DNA of 30,843 nt from Scleroderma bovista. Taxonomy: Eukaryota; Basidiomycota; Agaricomycetes; Boletales; Sclerodermataceae. The position numbers and the translations under genes are program-made. Numbering within the stretch: the stretch's first letter is position 1; each line of letters opens with the position of its first letter. The notes below the pieces were generated by a model. That model searched no databases. It was given only the letters and a program-made list of their open reading frames with translations, and had not been told where the DNA came from. The DNA lies in contig JAYMGJ010000617.1 in assembly GCA_037178675.1 (NCBI GenBank), positions 1 to 30,843 of the forward strand, read 5' to 3'. Positions 1 to 8,711 of the stretch are shown here, piece after piece.

Positions 1-593
1 CAGAAAATCATCCTGCGCCTGAAGAAGCCCTCTGACTGTGTGTCTGTTGGACTGGAAGATGATGAGAGTGAGTTTGTATCACATCCGAGTGAGTATAGTG
101 AGTTTCATCGCGCATATATGCACCCTCATTGAGCCTGGGTCCAGAAATCTTGATGCAAAATTACGATGCGAGTGTCATGGTTTCCGAGTCACGGTAAGCT
201 GCATTCTAGCTATGTTTCACAACTAATATTTGTAGATCCAATGGCCTGACTCAGCCATATGAAAGCGAATCAGAGGAATCCTCCGATGACGGAGACGACG
301 AGATGTCTTCCAGCAAAAAAACCTCCCCAATCCCTGTCACTGCAACTCCAGTCGATCTTGCTGGCCTTCCAAAGGTTCCGCCTGTTCCTGTCAAGCGCAG
401 GTTTTTCGACGAATCTTGGCCTCCCCATCAACCAGTGCGACCAGCTGCGTATCACAAGATCTCCGCAAAGAGTTCAATCGCCTCTTATAATGGATTCATG
501 ACATTTCCAGCAGTGCTGAAGGCTGTAACTGACAACACTGGTAGTGGCCTGGTTGAGGAGGTTGGTACTGGAGAAGCCACAAAGAAAAACTAG
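1..593 (+). CDS. 3' end of a spliced gene of unknown function (partial)
   Basis: The window opens inside a reading frame (from base 1) that gives a charged stretch with EDDES. A good intron follows at 194-235: it starts GTAAGC, has a CTAAT branch-like site and ends TTTGTAG. Across it the frame stays open to the stop at 591-593. The last exon encodes an acidic Ser/Glu/Asp run (ESESEESSDDGDDE), then a Pro/Val-rich segment (VPPVPVKRRFF) and a C-terminus ending ATKKN. Another intron is probably needed between about 68 and 130, where GTGAGT occurs more than once, but I cannot fix it. I recognise no domain. The gene ends tail to tail with the transposase remnant, about 115 bp away. It could be a host gene or a second protein of that transposon. 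Confidence 0.45.
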
Positions 594-707
594 AGGTTTT
601 CACATACAGGTATCCGGTTTGTGTTTCATAAACTTTCTGTTTCTGCATGTACCTCCATTGTTTCGAAGCAAGTGGCTGTATTGACTGTAATAATGATAAT
701 AAATGTC

Positions 708-2985
708 CTAGTCGTCCTCATTCTCTAAACCAAAGCGTGCAATATCCATGCCTGTCTTCTCAGCTAAGAAATACCTATCTTCTGCTACTCCATCCATGAC
801 AGGGCAATGTGGAATCATAGCGACAACTGATCAAATGTCTGTGATCTTGATGATCTGCAAACTCTCCTCACCAAGCTTTGTTCAGGATGCCAAGACACCA
901 TACAACTGCTCGAGTAAGTGAGGGTGGGGGTTAGAATATAGTGTGACAAGAGCAATGTCAATGAACTGCAGGCGATCTTGGGCATTCCTTTCTTCATCTG
1001 GATCAAGCCAGCCATCTACTAAGTCCCTAGCGAGCCTTGTAAAGTAGTGTACTTCTGCGATCCGGTCTCCACCATTAAAAGTGATCTGGATTATGTCACA
1101 AAACAATGTCAAAATCAGTTTCAAGATTGACATACCTTGACATTGCGAGCCATGCAGACGTCTTCAGGTGCATGCTGCAACTCTTGGTATTCAGATTGGG
1201 CAATCTGGCCATTGGGCAGGCGAAGACATGCCCAACAGCATATTTTGGGCGTGCATGGCAGTCCCAGATAATCTGCAATGACCCTTGCTTTGTCTCCATG
1301 AACCATAGTGATGTGCTTGTTGTGTTTGGCAAGAAGAGTGTAACCGTTTCCAAGGTCAGCAGATGCGCGTGGGTTCATGTTCTCGGGGGGATCAAACCCT
1401 GGGATCATGGCTTTGAGAGCGTTAACTTGACAATGACGAATGCCTTGCTGCGCAAGGTTGGAAAAAGGGTCTGAAGGCTGTCTGATCTCTTGGCCAAGAT
1501 TGCCGATTGTCCTCTCCATTGTCCACTGTGAAGAGCAAGTTGGTGAGCCGACACGTGCAGCTTCTGAAGCGAGATGGCAGGTTAAGTGAACACAAGGACG
1601 GATGAATGGAATGCGGTCAACACGGCGCTGATAGAAGATCATCTCAAACTCAGGTTCCCACTCTGCAATGAGCTGACAAGCGCACTGAAGCTGAATGGGG
1701 GTGATGCTGTATTGTGCCATGATTCGAAGGCCAGCGACAAATTTGCAGAAATTTCTCCAAAAGCGCTTGGGGAGGATTCCATACAGTAGGGCTGGGCATA
1801 GAGAGTATATCCAGGTAATGTATTCGGTCGCCTTGTACCATGAGTTAGCGTGGAGACTGGGATCACGGGGAGCTACATCAAACGAGCCAGGTAGATACAT
1901 CTTGCAGGCAGCAAGAGCACGACCATGGGCTTCCCAGGTCGTGACATCCCACGCGCTGTGTCGGCGATTTAAGAAGGTTCAAGAGGCGTTGGATATATAC
2001 ATGTGAGTCGCTCGGCCCGATATCATAGACATTGATGTCAGGGTGGTCACATCCACGTACGTTGTAGTCATTGGGCTTGAGGAGGACTGGATAGTATTGA
2101 GGTGCACCAGGCTTACAACGTCCATTCAAGGGACAGAGCATCCAGCAACCGTTCTTTCCCTGATGTCCGACGAAATTGCTTAAGGTCAGCACCCCAGGGC
2201 CATCATGTTGGTATTGAGTGTTTGTGCACTCTTGTTGTACTTATGGATGCCTTTTTACTGATTACTTCAGCTCCTTCCTTTCATGGATCATCACATGATT
2301 TGTGGCTTATGTTTTCCTGTGTTTCTCTTTGTTTGCTTTGTTTGTATAGTTGAAATTTTCATGCCCAGAGTCCTTTCTTTTCAGTCTCTGACACTGGGCA
2401 CTAGAGTGCTCATTTGTGGTTTATCTTAACAGAAAATTGTCATAGTCTGGCTCTAAACAGAAGTTATTATCGTGACCATGTTGCCGTGCTCCATTTGTAG
2501 GTGAAATAGTATCTCAAATGTACCTTGATTGCCTGCAAACTCATCTTCGTGTGCATTATCTCTGTGACCATCAATGTCGTCTCCCTCAGAATGTGGGGAT
2601 GAGTGGGCTCCTCCTCGCACTCCCTCTGAAAAATCCTCCTGCAAGTCCGGACGTACCTAGATAGCTCCTGCAACTAGAATTAGCGATGGTAATCAAATGT
2701 ACTTACCAGTGAAGATTCCTGGGATGTGCGTGGATGTTTGAAAAGGCCAGCTGCACTGGAAACTTCATCTCCTGATCGTTTGTGAGTCGAGCTGCCAGAA
2801 GCCCCAGCACTGGACCTGAGGAACACGTGAAAAGCATCAGTTCGCCCGGCTAACTGGATCGACTCAAGTTCGTCCTCTGCAGCCTCACGAAAATGGCAGT
2901 TCCAGGTGTTTTTAGAGTGTAGTAGGCGTCGTTTCCCCTTGCAGATCTTGCGGCAGACGCACCACAGTTGGTCGGTTGGCGGCAT
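708..2985 (-). pseudogene. Tnp2/CACTA-type transposase, decayed and internally deleted
   Basis: The likely start is ATG at 2985, just after an AG splice site. Exon 1 (2985-2707) encodes a Cys/Lys/Arg-rich zinc-binding-like N-terminus (WCVCRKICKGKRR). A 68-nt intron (2706-2639) and a 71-nt intron (2523-2453) flank an acidic exon. A copia LTR (2206-2431) then interrupts the gene. Downstream come segments typical of basidiomycete Tnp2-like proteins: GHQGKNGCWMLCPLNGR, YLPGSF, CSSQWTMERTIGNLGQEIRQ, NALKAMIPGFDPP and a C-terminal LPNGQIAQSEYQ. A 50-nt intron lies at 1135-1086. The last part carries two in-frame TGA codons before the natural stop at 708-710. Near 1940 a frameshift and deletion join the segment after KSPTQ directly to a TWEAHGRALAACK frame. 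In related proteins, recalled from memory, several hundred residues lie where the LTR now sits. It is not functional. The Tnp2 assignment is by recognition, so a neighbouring CACTA-like family such as Plavaka is possible. Confidence 0.7.
2206..2431 (+). mobile_element. Copia family A solo LTR (short form, 226 bp)
   Basis: The unit starts TGTTGGTATTGAGTG and ends TTATCTTAACA, and matches the LTRs at 3600-3825, 5128-5406, 9815-10093 and 18678-18954. The flanking five bases differ (CATCA on the left, GAAAA on the right), so there is no target-site duplication. Its orientation is opposite to the copia copies at 3.6-11.4 kb. It lies exactly where the middle of the Tnp2 gene is missing. Confidence 0.85.
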
Positions 2986-3242
2986 GGCTGTATTGAGAGA
3001 AAGGTGGTAGAACCACTGCAAGACTCACCAGCAGGATAATCACATTGTTTCATTGCATGGAACGAAATGGTTGGATGCACAGAACGATCATACGAAGTTG
3101 CACATCAAATCGATTCAATCATTGATGTGATGATTATGCGCTGGTAGGCGCGTCATAGTCACATAGCTACGCATACATGTACATACAAAAAGTATGCAGG
3201 TCATATGACTACATGACTACGCATATGTCCATTTCTCACTGG
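2986..3242. other. 5' flank of the transposase remnant, no gene seen
   Basis: On the minus strand, 3026-2986 looks like an intron (GTGAGT to ATACAG) ending two bases before the ATG, so an untranslated first exon is plausible. Between about 3140 and 3235 short words such as GACTACGCAT and CATGACTA recur. They could be subterminal repeats of the DNA transposon, but I cannot identify a terminal repeat. Confidence 0.3.
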
Positions 3243-3437
3243 GCATAAGGTCTCATTTGGCCTGGAGATCCACATGGGAATCATCAGGGCGCTTTTCAGC
3301 ACCACTGACAATGGTCCAAAGGCCTTTGGTATACAGGAAAGCCTTCATTTCCCCCTTCCAGGTCGAGTAGTTGGAGGAGGAGAGTTTCTCGAAGGTAGGA
3401 GTCGCAGAACTGGTAGAGTCGTCGGCCATGAGGACAG
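3243..3437 (-). pseudogene. Copia gag N-terminus, truncated
   Basis: This starts with MADDSTSSATPTFEKL followed by SNYSTWKGEMKAF, the N-terminal gag motif of copia elements, and closely matches the gag of the element at 8654-9643. The Trp codon after DLQAK is TGA here. Similarity stops two codons later at about 3243, where unrelated sequence begins. A leader of about 160 bp and the primer-binding site at 3580-3599 connect it to the LTR at 3600-3825, which acts as its 5' LTR. Gag would form the particle shell. This piece is non-functional. Confidence 0.85.
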
Positions 3438-3579
3438 GTAGGGCTGAGGATGCGATGGAAGGACTGGAGAGCGAGTTCTGGGTGTGGGACAAAGAGAGAC
3501 AGAGTGGAAATCGATGTAGCAGGAGTAAAAAGTCGCGCAAGAGCAGGAGGGTGGTCTAAAGAGTAGTCCTAAAGTTCCT

Positions 3580-3599
3580 GGAGCGCAGGGCTCATAACC
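3580..3599 (-). promoter_or_regulatory. Primer-binding site matching the anticodon arm of initiator tRNA-Met
   Basis: The + strand here reads GGAGCGCAGGGCTCATAACC and abuts the LTR with no gap. It corresponds to the anticodon stem-loop of eukaryotic initiator tRNA-Met (GCAGGGCTCATAACC is the conserved core). The element RNA is therefore complementary to a 5' half-tRNA, the priming mode known for Drosophila copia and yeast Ty5. Confidence 0.75.
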
Positions 3600-3825
3600 T
3601 GTTAAAATAAACCACAAAGGAGCACACTAGTGCCCAGTGTCAGAGACTGAAGAGAAGAGACTCTGGGCACAAAAATTTCAACTATATAAACAAAGCAAAC
3701 AAAGAGAAACAAAGGAAAACACAAGCCACAAATCATGTGATGATCCATGAAAGGAGGGAGCTGAAGTAATCACTAAAAAGGTGTCCATAAGAACAACAAG
3801 AGTGCACAAACACTCAATACCAACA
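3600..3825 (-). mobile_element. Copia family A LTR shared by two element fragments
   Basis: This is a 226-bp LTR with TGTT/AACA ends. On one side lie a PBS and gag start, making it a 5' LTR. On the other side lie a polypurine tract (3826-3834) and a pol 3' end, making it a 3' LTR. It lacks the roughly 53-bp internal duplication seen in the 279-bp LTRs at 5128 and 9815. Confidence 0.9.
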
Positions 3826-3856
3826 CTCCCCCCTGATTGTGCATCTCTGCAAATCA

Positions 3857-4299
3857 TCAACTCCCCCCAGATCCACCAAGTCCCAGCATCTGACAAAACT
3901 CCCTCACCTTGGGTGTAGTCAATGGTTTGGTGAGCAGATCAGCAGCCTGTTGAGTGGTAGGGACAAAGGAAGGTGTGATAGCCTGTTCCTGGACCACATC
4001 TCGAAGCCAGTAGTAGCAAAGATCCGGTTGCTTCATCCTGCCATGGTGTTCTGGGTTCTTGGCCACAGAAATCGCAGATTGGTTGTCAATGAGCAGAGAG
4101 GAGGCACCAGGAAGGGGAATACCAAGCTCATTCATCAGATTGCGCATGCATTTGATCTCCTTGCCAGCTTGGACAGCTGCCATGTACTCAGCTTCAGTAG
4201 TAGAGAGAGCAACAATGTTTTGCAGCTTGGAAGACCAGAAAACCACACCAGTACCCATCTTGACCACATATCTACCAGTAGATCGAGCAGTGTCCTTGT
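3857..4299 (-). pseudogene. Copia-1 pol 3' end (RNase H), left part of a split gene
   Basis: This encodes the RNase H end of a copia polyprotein: STGRYVVKMG, then ALSTTEAEYMAAVQAGKEIK, LLIDNQSAISVAKNPEHHG and QQAADLLTKPL, ending LGLGGSGGS with a stop at 3857-3859. It begins at the CCTTG target duplication of element B (4295-4299). The frame resumes exactly on the other side of B at 10807, so the two pieces were one gene. A polypurine tract (minus-strand AGGGGGGAG, 3826-3834) and the LTR follow. Confidence 0.9.
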
Positions 4300-4353
4300 G
4301 TCATATCTATACTTCTCCAGTCGCAACTCTGGTCTAACCTGTTAAAAGTAATG

Positions 4354-4426
4354 TGACCAGACAGGGAATTGAACCCTAGACCTCCTAGGTCTATACCAGG
4401 TGGTCTAACCACTGAGCTATATGGTC
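4354..4426 (-). tRNA. tRNA-like gene inside element B (anticodon position TAG), probably pseudogene
   Basis: The minus strand gives 73 nt with standard arm sizes: acceptor 7, D stem 4 with an 8-nt loop, anticodon stem 5 with a 7-nt loop, 5-nt variable region, T stem 5 with loop TTCAATT, and discriminator A. The A box (TAGCTCAGTGG) and B box (GGTTCAATTCC) are intact. A TTTT run follows within about 12 nt, suitable for Pol III termination. Defects are one acceptor mismatch (6-67), one D-stem mismatch (C11-C24), and A instead of U at position 33. The anticodon position reads TAG (Leu), yet the long variable arm of tRNA-Leu is absent. It could be a tRNA pseudogene or a SINE-like head. Confidence 0.65.
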
Positions 4427-4439
4427 AAGGGTACATGGC

Positions 4440-4907
4440 TTACTTCGGGGGGTTTAACCCAAGTACTAGCTTGAGAACTAGTGAGGTGAGGTGCTGAGAT
4501 TACACCACTCAACATAACCATGGCCCGCCTGACCTCTCCTTAGGCATAGATGCAACTCCGGATCTAGTCCGGCCATCTCCAGCCCTATAGCTGCACTCCA
4601 GCTCAACTCCGGTCACTACGTCCATCTCCGCCTCAGGACTAACCCCTGTCTTCCTACAGACAGATCCACGGTCTAACTCCTCCATGTCAGACCTGTACCT
4701 ACCACTAGTCGCTACTCCGGTTTCAGTCCGGCCACTCCCTTAGCCTTGTCTGCGATGTAGCCCAACTCCGGCTGGTACATCCAACTCCGGCTCAGTTCTG
4801 CTCCTGCTCCTGCTCTGCTTCCTCTGTCCAGTCCACCAAATTCTTAGGACATTTCCATGTCCAACTCCGGACCTTCCTCCGGCTACTCCGCCCTTCCTCC
4901 ACTCGCA
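4440..4907. other. Left part of element B, no gene seen
   Basis: This is CpG-containing, pyrimidine-rich sequence with repeated ACTCCGG and TCCGG words (for example near 4555, 4610, 4715, 4765 and 4785). I see no convincing coding frame. It continues across the copia-2 insertion into 10099-10806. Confidence 0.5.
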
Positions 4908-5094
4908 CACTCCCTCCGCTTGTACACTCCCTCTGCTCGTACACTCCCTCTGCTCGTACACTCCCTCTGCTCGTACACTCCCTCTGCTCGTACACTCCCT
5001 CTGCTCGTACACTCCCTCTGCTCGTACACTCCCTCCGCTCTTGCACTTCCTCCGGTTGTGCACTTCCTCTGGTCATGCACTTCCTCCAGTCCTG
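4908..5094. repeat. 17-bp minisatellite, 11 units
   Basis: The unit is CACTCCCTCTGCTCGTA. Units 2 to 7 (4925-5026) are identical; the outer units carry a few substitutions and the last three change to CACTTCCTC. All units are exactly 17 bp. Because 17 is not a multiple of 3 and the unit lacks stops, every frame stays open, which produces meaningless repetitive reading frames on both strands. Confidence 0.95.
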
Positions 5095-5122
5095 GACATC
5101 GCTCCGGACATAACATTAGTTA

Positions 5123-5127
5123 AGTCC
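5123..5127. repeat. Target-site duplication of copia-2 (AGTCC)
   Basis: AGTCC at 5123-5127 is repeated at 10094-10098 directly outside the other LTR. This defines the limits of copia-2 and shows it inserted into element B. Confidence 0.9.
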
Positions 5128-5406
5128 TGTTCAAATAATCCACAAAAGAGCACTCTAGTGCCCAGTGTCAGAGACTGAATTGAGAGGATAGCTACAGGAT
5201 ACAGACCTAGTGCCCAGTGTCAGAGACTGAAGAGAAGAGACTCTGGGCATGAAAATTTCAACTATACAAACAAAGCAAACACAGAAAAACAATGTAACAC
5301 AAAAGCCACAAATCACCTGATCAACCTGGAAAGGAAACAGCTGCAGTAATCACAGGAAATGCGCAACAACAACACCACAAGAGTGCACAAACACTCAATA
5401 TCAACA
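5128..5406 (-). repeat. 3' LTR of copia-2 (279 bp)
   Basis: The ends are TGTT and AACA. It contains the word TGCCCAGTGTCAGAGACTGA twice, about 52 bp apart, and a stem-loop at 5210-5249. It differs from the 5' LTR at four sites by eye. Confidence 0.95.
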
Positions 5407-5415
5407 CTCCCCCCT
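5407..5415 (-). promoter_or_regulatory. Polypurine tract of copia-2
   Basis: The minus strand reads AGGGGGGAG directly before the 3' LTR, the usual plus-strand primer. The same tract sits beside the LTR of copia-1 at 3826-3834. Confidence 0.85.
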
Positions 5416-5437
5416 GATTGTGCATCTCTGCAAATCA

Positions 5438-7615
5438 TCAACTCCCCCCAGATCCACCAAGTCCCAGCATCTGACAGAACCCCCTCACCTTGGGTGTAGT
5501 CAACGGTTTGGTGAGCAGATCAGCAGCCTGTTGAGTGGTAGGGACAAAGGAAGGTGTGATGGCCTGTTCCTGGACCGCATCTCGAAGCCAGTAGTAGCAA
5601 AGGTCCAGCTGCTTCATCCTGCCATGGTGTTCTGGGTTCTTAGCCACAGAAATCGCAGATTGGTTGTCAATGAGTAGAGAGGAGGCGCCAGGAAGGGGAA
5701 TACCAAGCTCATGCATCAGATTGCACATCCATTTGATCTCCTTGCCTGCCTGGACAGCTGCCATATACTCAGCTTCAGTAGTAGAGAGAGCAACGACGTT
5801 TTGCAGCTTAGAAGACCAGGAAACTGCACTAGTACCCATCTTGACCACATATCCACCAGTAGAGCGACCAGTATCCTTGCATCCACCATGGTCTGCATCA
5901 GAGAAGGTGATAAAGGTCTCAGGTTGCGAGGGATCAGGGGAGTAGGTGATAGAGTGATCAAGGGTACCCTTAATATAACGCAGGAGGTGTTTGACAGCGA
6001 GCCAGTGGGTCCAGCCAGGATTGGAGTTGAATCTAGCCAATACTCCAACAGTGTAGGCGATATCTGGACGAGTAGTGGTAGCAAGGTACATCAGAGCACC
6101 AACAGCAGAGAGATAAGGAGTCTGACGCATAGTTGCAGCTTCCTGAGCATCCTGGGGGCTCTGAGTGCGAGAGAGGCAAAGGCCAGGTTCCATGGGAGTA
6201 GAGATGGGCTTACAGTCAGCCATACCAAACCTATCAAGGACATCGAGGCAATACTGCCTTTGGGAGAGTGAGATAGAGTGCTTGAAACGATCCCTATCGA
6301 TTTTGATGCCTAGCAGCTGAGTGGTAGGCCCCAAATCACGGATTTTGAAGTGCTGGGTGAGTTGGGCGATGAAAGACTGGATGGCAGGTTCAGATTTTGA
6401 GGCTAGGGTCATATCATCGACAAAGACAGGGAGAATGATAGTTACACCATCCTTGGAGTAGATATAGATGCTGGCATCGGAGTAGGTCTGCCTGAAGTCA
6501 AGAGACTCAAGCACAGAGCGCATCTTCTTGTTCCAGCGGTTTCCGCCCTGTTTGCTGCCATAGATAGCCTTCTGAAGCAGACACACCTTTGCTTTTGGAT
6601 CTCCCTCCACAAAGCCTTCAGGTTGCGCCATATAGACCTCACAGTCCATTTCCCCATTGAGGTAGGCATGAGAGACGTCAAGGGAGTGCAGGTGGAGGTC
6701 CTGGAGTGCAGCAAGCACAAGAATAACCCGGATGGACGAAAGGCGAACAGTAGGAGCGAAGACTTCAAGGTAATCGAATCCAGGATGCTGGTTGTAGCCC
6801 TTGGCCACCAATCGAGCCTTGTAGCGATCTACAGAGCCATCTGCGTTGCGCTTCACCTTAAATACCCACTTTGAACCGATGACCTTACTCCCAGCAGGCC
6901 TAGGAACAAGGGTCCAAGTACCATTTGACTGGTGAGCAGCCAGCTCCTCCAAAGCAGCCTGTCTCCACTTTTCCACATCAGGGCGAGTCAGAGCCTCTGC
7001 AAATGTGAGTGGCTCATCAGGGAGAGATGCAGACATAGCCAACTCGTCATCACTGTCCTCCATCTCATCAGGTTCATCAAGCTGCGTAGGGGAGAGCTTC
7101 CACCACTCTCTAGGTTTCTGTCTGTTGCGCATAGGCAGTCTGGCACCGATTCCGACGGGACTAGGAGGTCTGGGATGTGGTTGTGGGGATGGAGTGCGCA
7201 CAGGAGGGGCAGGAACTTCATCTGGAACAGCAGGAGGTTCTGGATTAGCAGGTAAAGGTATAGGCTCCCCCCCATGATCCAGTACCTCATTGCATTCACT
7301 CTCAGAGTCCAGAGTCGCACCAGGGTTGTAGTATTCAACTGGGGGCGAAGGTGGGACAACAGCAGGAGCAGTAGGGGGAGGCTGGGATGGTAAGGGTGAT
7401 CTTTTGGACATAGGGAAGTACCTTTCGTCGAAATCAGCCCTTTCAGAGATTAGAGTACGCTTGGAGGTAGGATTATAGAACTTCCAGCCTTTGTAACCCT
7501 CAGGATAGCCTAGAAAGACGCATTTCTCCATGTGGGACTCCAGAGGGCGCCTCTTGTCCTTCTGCACATGCACATAGGCAGTACATCCCAAAACTCGAAG
7601 GTGGGAGACATCAGG
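5438..7615 (-). CDS. Copia-2 pol, integrase C-terminus plus RT and RNase H
   Basis: The true frame starts at PDVSHLRVLGCTAYVHVQ near 7615, the end of the integrase and its GKEY-like linker (VFLGYPEGYKGWKFY). A Pro-rich spacer with many PP pairs follows, around residues 110-190. Reverse transcriptase (RVT_2 type) starts near WTLVPRPAGSKVIGSKWVFK. Its catalytic Asp pair is in FVDDM at 6424-6410. RNase H follows with TFSDADHGGC, STTEAEYMAA and LLIDNQSA. It ends LGLGGSGGS at 5438. It copies element RNA to DNA inside gag particles. The frame is open throughout, but it is separated from the upstream integrase by a deletion of about 11 nt between YELW and PDVS, so it would not be made in frame. Confidence 0.93.
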   Translation of the reverse strand, partial: PDVSHLRVLGCTAYVHVQKDKRRPLESHMEKCVFLGYPEGYKGWKFYNPTSKRTLISERADFDERYFPMSKRSPLPSQPPPTAPAVVPPSPPVEYYNPGATLDSESECNEVLDHGGEPIPLPANPEPPAVPDEVPAPPVRTPSPQPHPRPPSPVGIGARLPMRNRQKPREWWKLSPTQLDEPDEMEDSDDELAMSASLPDEPLTFAEALTRPDVEKWRQAALEELAAHQSNGTWTLVPRPAGSKVIGSKWVFKVKRNADGSVDRYKARLVAKGYNQHPGFDYLEVFAPTVRLSSIRVILVLAALQDLHLHSLDVSHAYLNGEMDCEVYMAQPEGFVEGDPKAKVCLLQKAIYGSKQGGNRWNKKMRSVLESLDFRQTYSDASIYIYSKDGVTIILPVFVDDMTLASKSEPAIQSFIAQLTQHFKIRDLGPTTQLLGIKIDRDRFKHSISLSQRQYCLDVLDRFGMADCKPISTPMEPGLCLSRTQSPQDAQEAATMRQTPYLSAVGALMYLATTTRPDIAYTVGVLARFNSNPGWTHWLAVKHLLRYIKGTLDHSITYSPDPSQPETFITFSDADHGGCKDTGRSTGGYVVKMGTSAVSWSSKLQNVVALSTTEAEYMAAVQAGKEIKWMCNLMHELGIPLPGASSLLIDNQSAISVAKNPEHHGRMKQLDLCYYWLRDAVQEQAITPSFVPTTQQAADLLTKPLTTPKVRGFCQMLGLGGSGGS

Positions 7616-7616
7616 G

Positions 7617-8711
7617 CCACAGTTCATAGGGAGTAGCATCCTTGATGGCCTCAGTAGGACACCTGTTCCAGACATGGACTAGGGAGGCAAGACAGTTGCC
7701 CCAGAAACCTTTGGCAAGGCCAGACTCGTCCAACATCGCAGTAATCCGCTCGGATAGGACCCTATTAGCACGCTCTGCAACTCCATTCTGCTGGGGTCGA
7801 TTCCTGACAGTATGCTGGCGAAGAATGCCACATTGGGTCATGAAATCGATGAAAGCGTTGCTCATATACTCCCCTCCCTTGTCATCGCGCAGGATCTTGA
7901 TCTTTCGCTCGCTCTGGTTCTCAGCAAAGGCCTTGAACGTCTTAAAGGCCTCAAAAGCTTGTGACTTGGCCTTCAGAGGGATAACAAAGCGAAATCGCGA
8001 GTAGTCGTTGATGAAAGTGATCCAGTATCGATACCCAGACATGGAGAGGTGGCCTACATCGTGGACATCGCTATGGACGAGTTCCAGAGGTCTGGAGGCG
8101 CGCCATGAAGAGCCAGGGAAGGGATTGGCATGCATCTTACCAGCCAGGCATGGTTCACAGATAGGATCTGGGGCAGTCTTTGAGTCTATGGCCATCCCAG
8201 TGACCAGATTGTGACGCAGCAAGGTCTTCACATCGGCCAGGTGGTGGTGAGCTAGTCTCCTATGCCACAAGTCAAGATCTAGAGGAGTAGTGGTGGCTGC
8301 AGATGCAAATTCGACCAGAGGGGCGGTTTCTCCATCCAGAAAAGCGCAGTTGCTTGTCCCTATGTTTGCAACGAAGAGAACAGGGCCAGGGTGACGTCTG
8401 AAGGCCATCTGCGTCGCATCAATGCTTACAAGGAAGCCCTTACTTTGACACAAGTATAGCACAGAGAGTAAATTATTCCTGAGGTCAGGGACATGCAGGA
8501 CGTTGGTAAACTCGACGGGACGCTGCTTCCTTCCTCCAATAACCGGTACAAACACCACAGACCCCACCCCAGCAGAATAGACCACTTTATTGTCTGCCAA
8601 CTTCACTGGAACACATTTGGAGGTATAGTTGCGCATCCAGTGGCGATGGGGGGTCATATGAGCAGTGGCCCCAGTGTCTGCATTCCAATAGACGTCAGCA
8701 TCAAGTTGGAG
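7617..8711 (-). CDS. Copia-2 pol, aspartic protease and integrase core
   Basis: In this frame the protease motif DTGATAH precedes HMTPHRHWM near 8655, at the usual gag-pol border. The integrase zinc domain is HRRLAHHH with CEPC. The catalytic core shows HSDV, RDDKGGEYMS and QQNGVAERANR, the D, D and E positions. The frame runs to YELW and then hits a stop at 7611 because of the downstream deletion. The 5' end overlaps gag in the -1 frame (8654-8711). Protease would cut the polyprotein and integrase would insert the cDNA. All catalytic residues I can check are present, so the damage is limited to frame breaks. Confidence 0.9.

Noticed and set aside
3371..3617. Frames antisense to the gag fragment
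   Set aside because: Shadows of the real minus-strand gag and leader.
4740..5123. Long repetitive reading frames on both strands (Arg/Glu/Cys/Ser-rich or Leu/Ser/Tyr-rich)
   Set aside because: They are produced by the 17-bp minisatellite, which is open in all frames; there are no start context, introns or homology.
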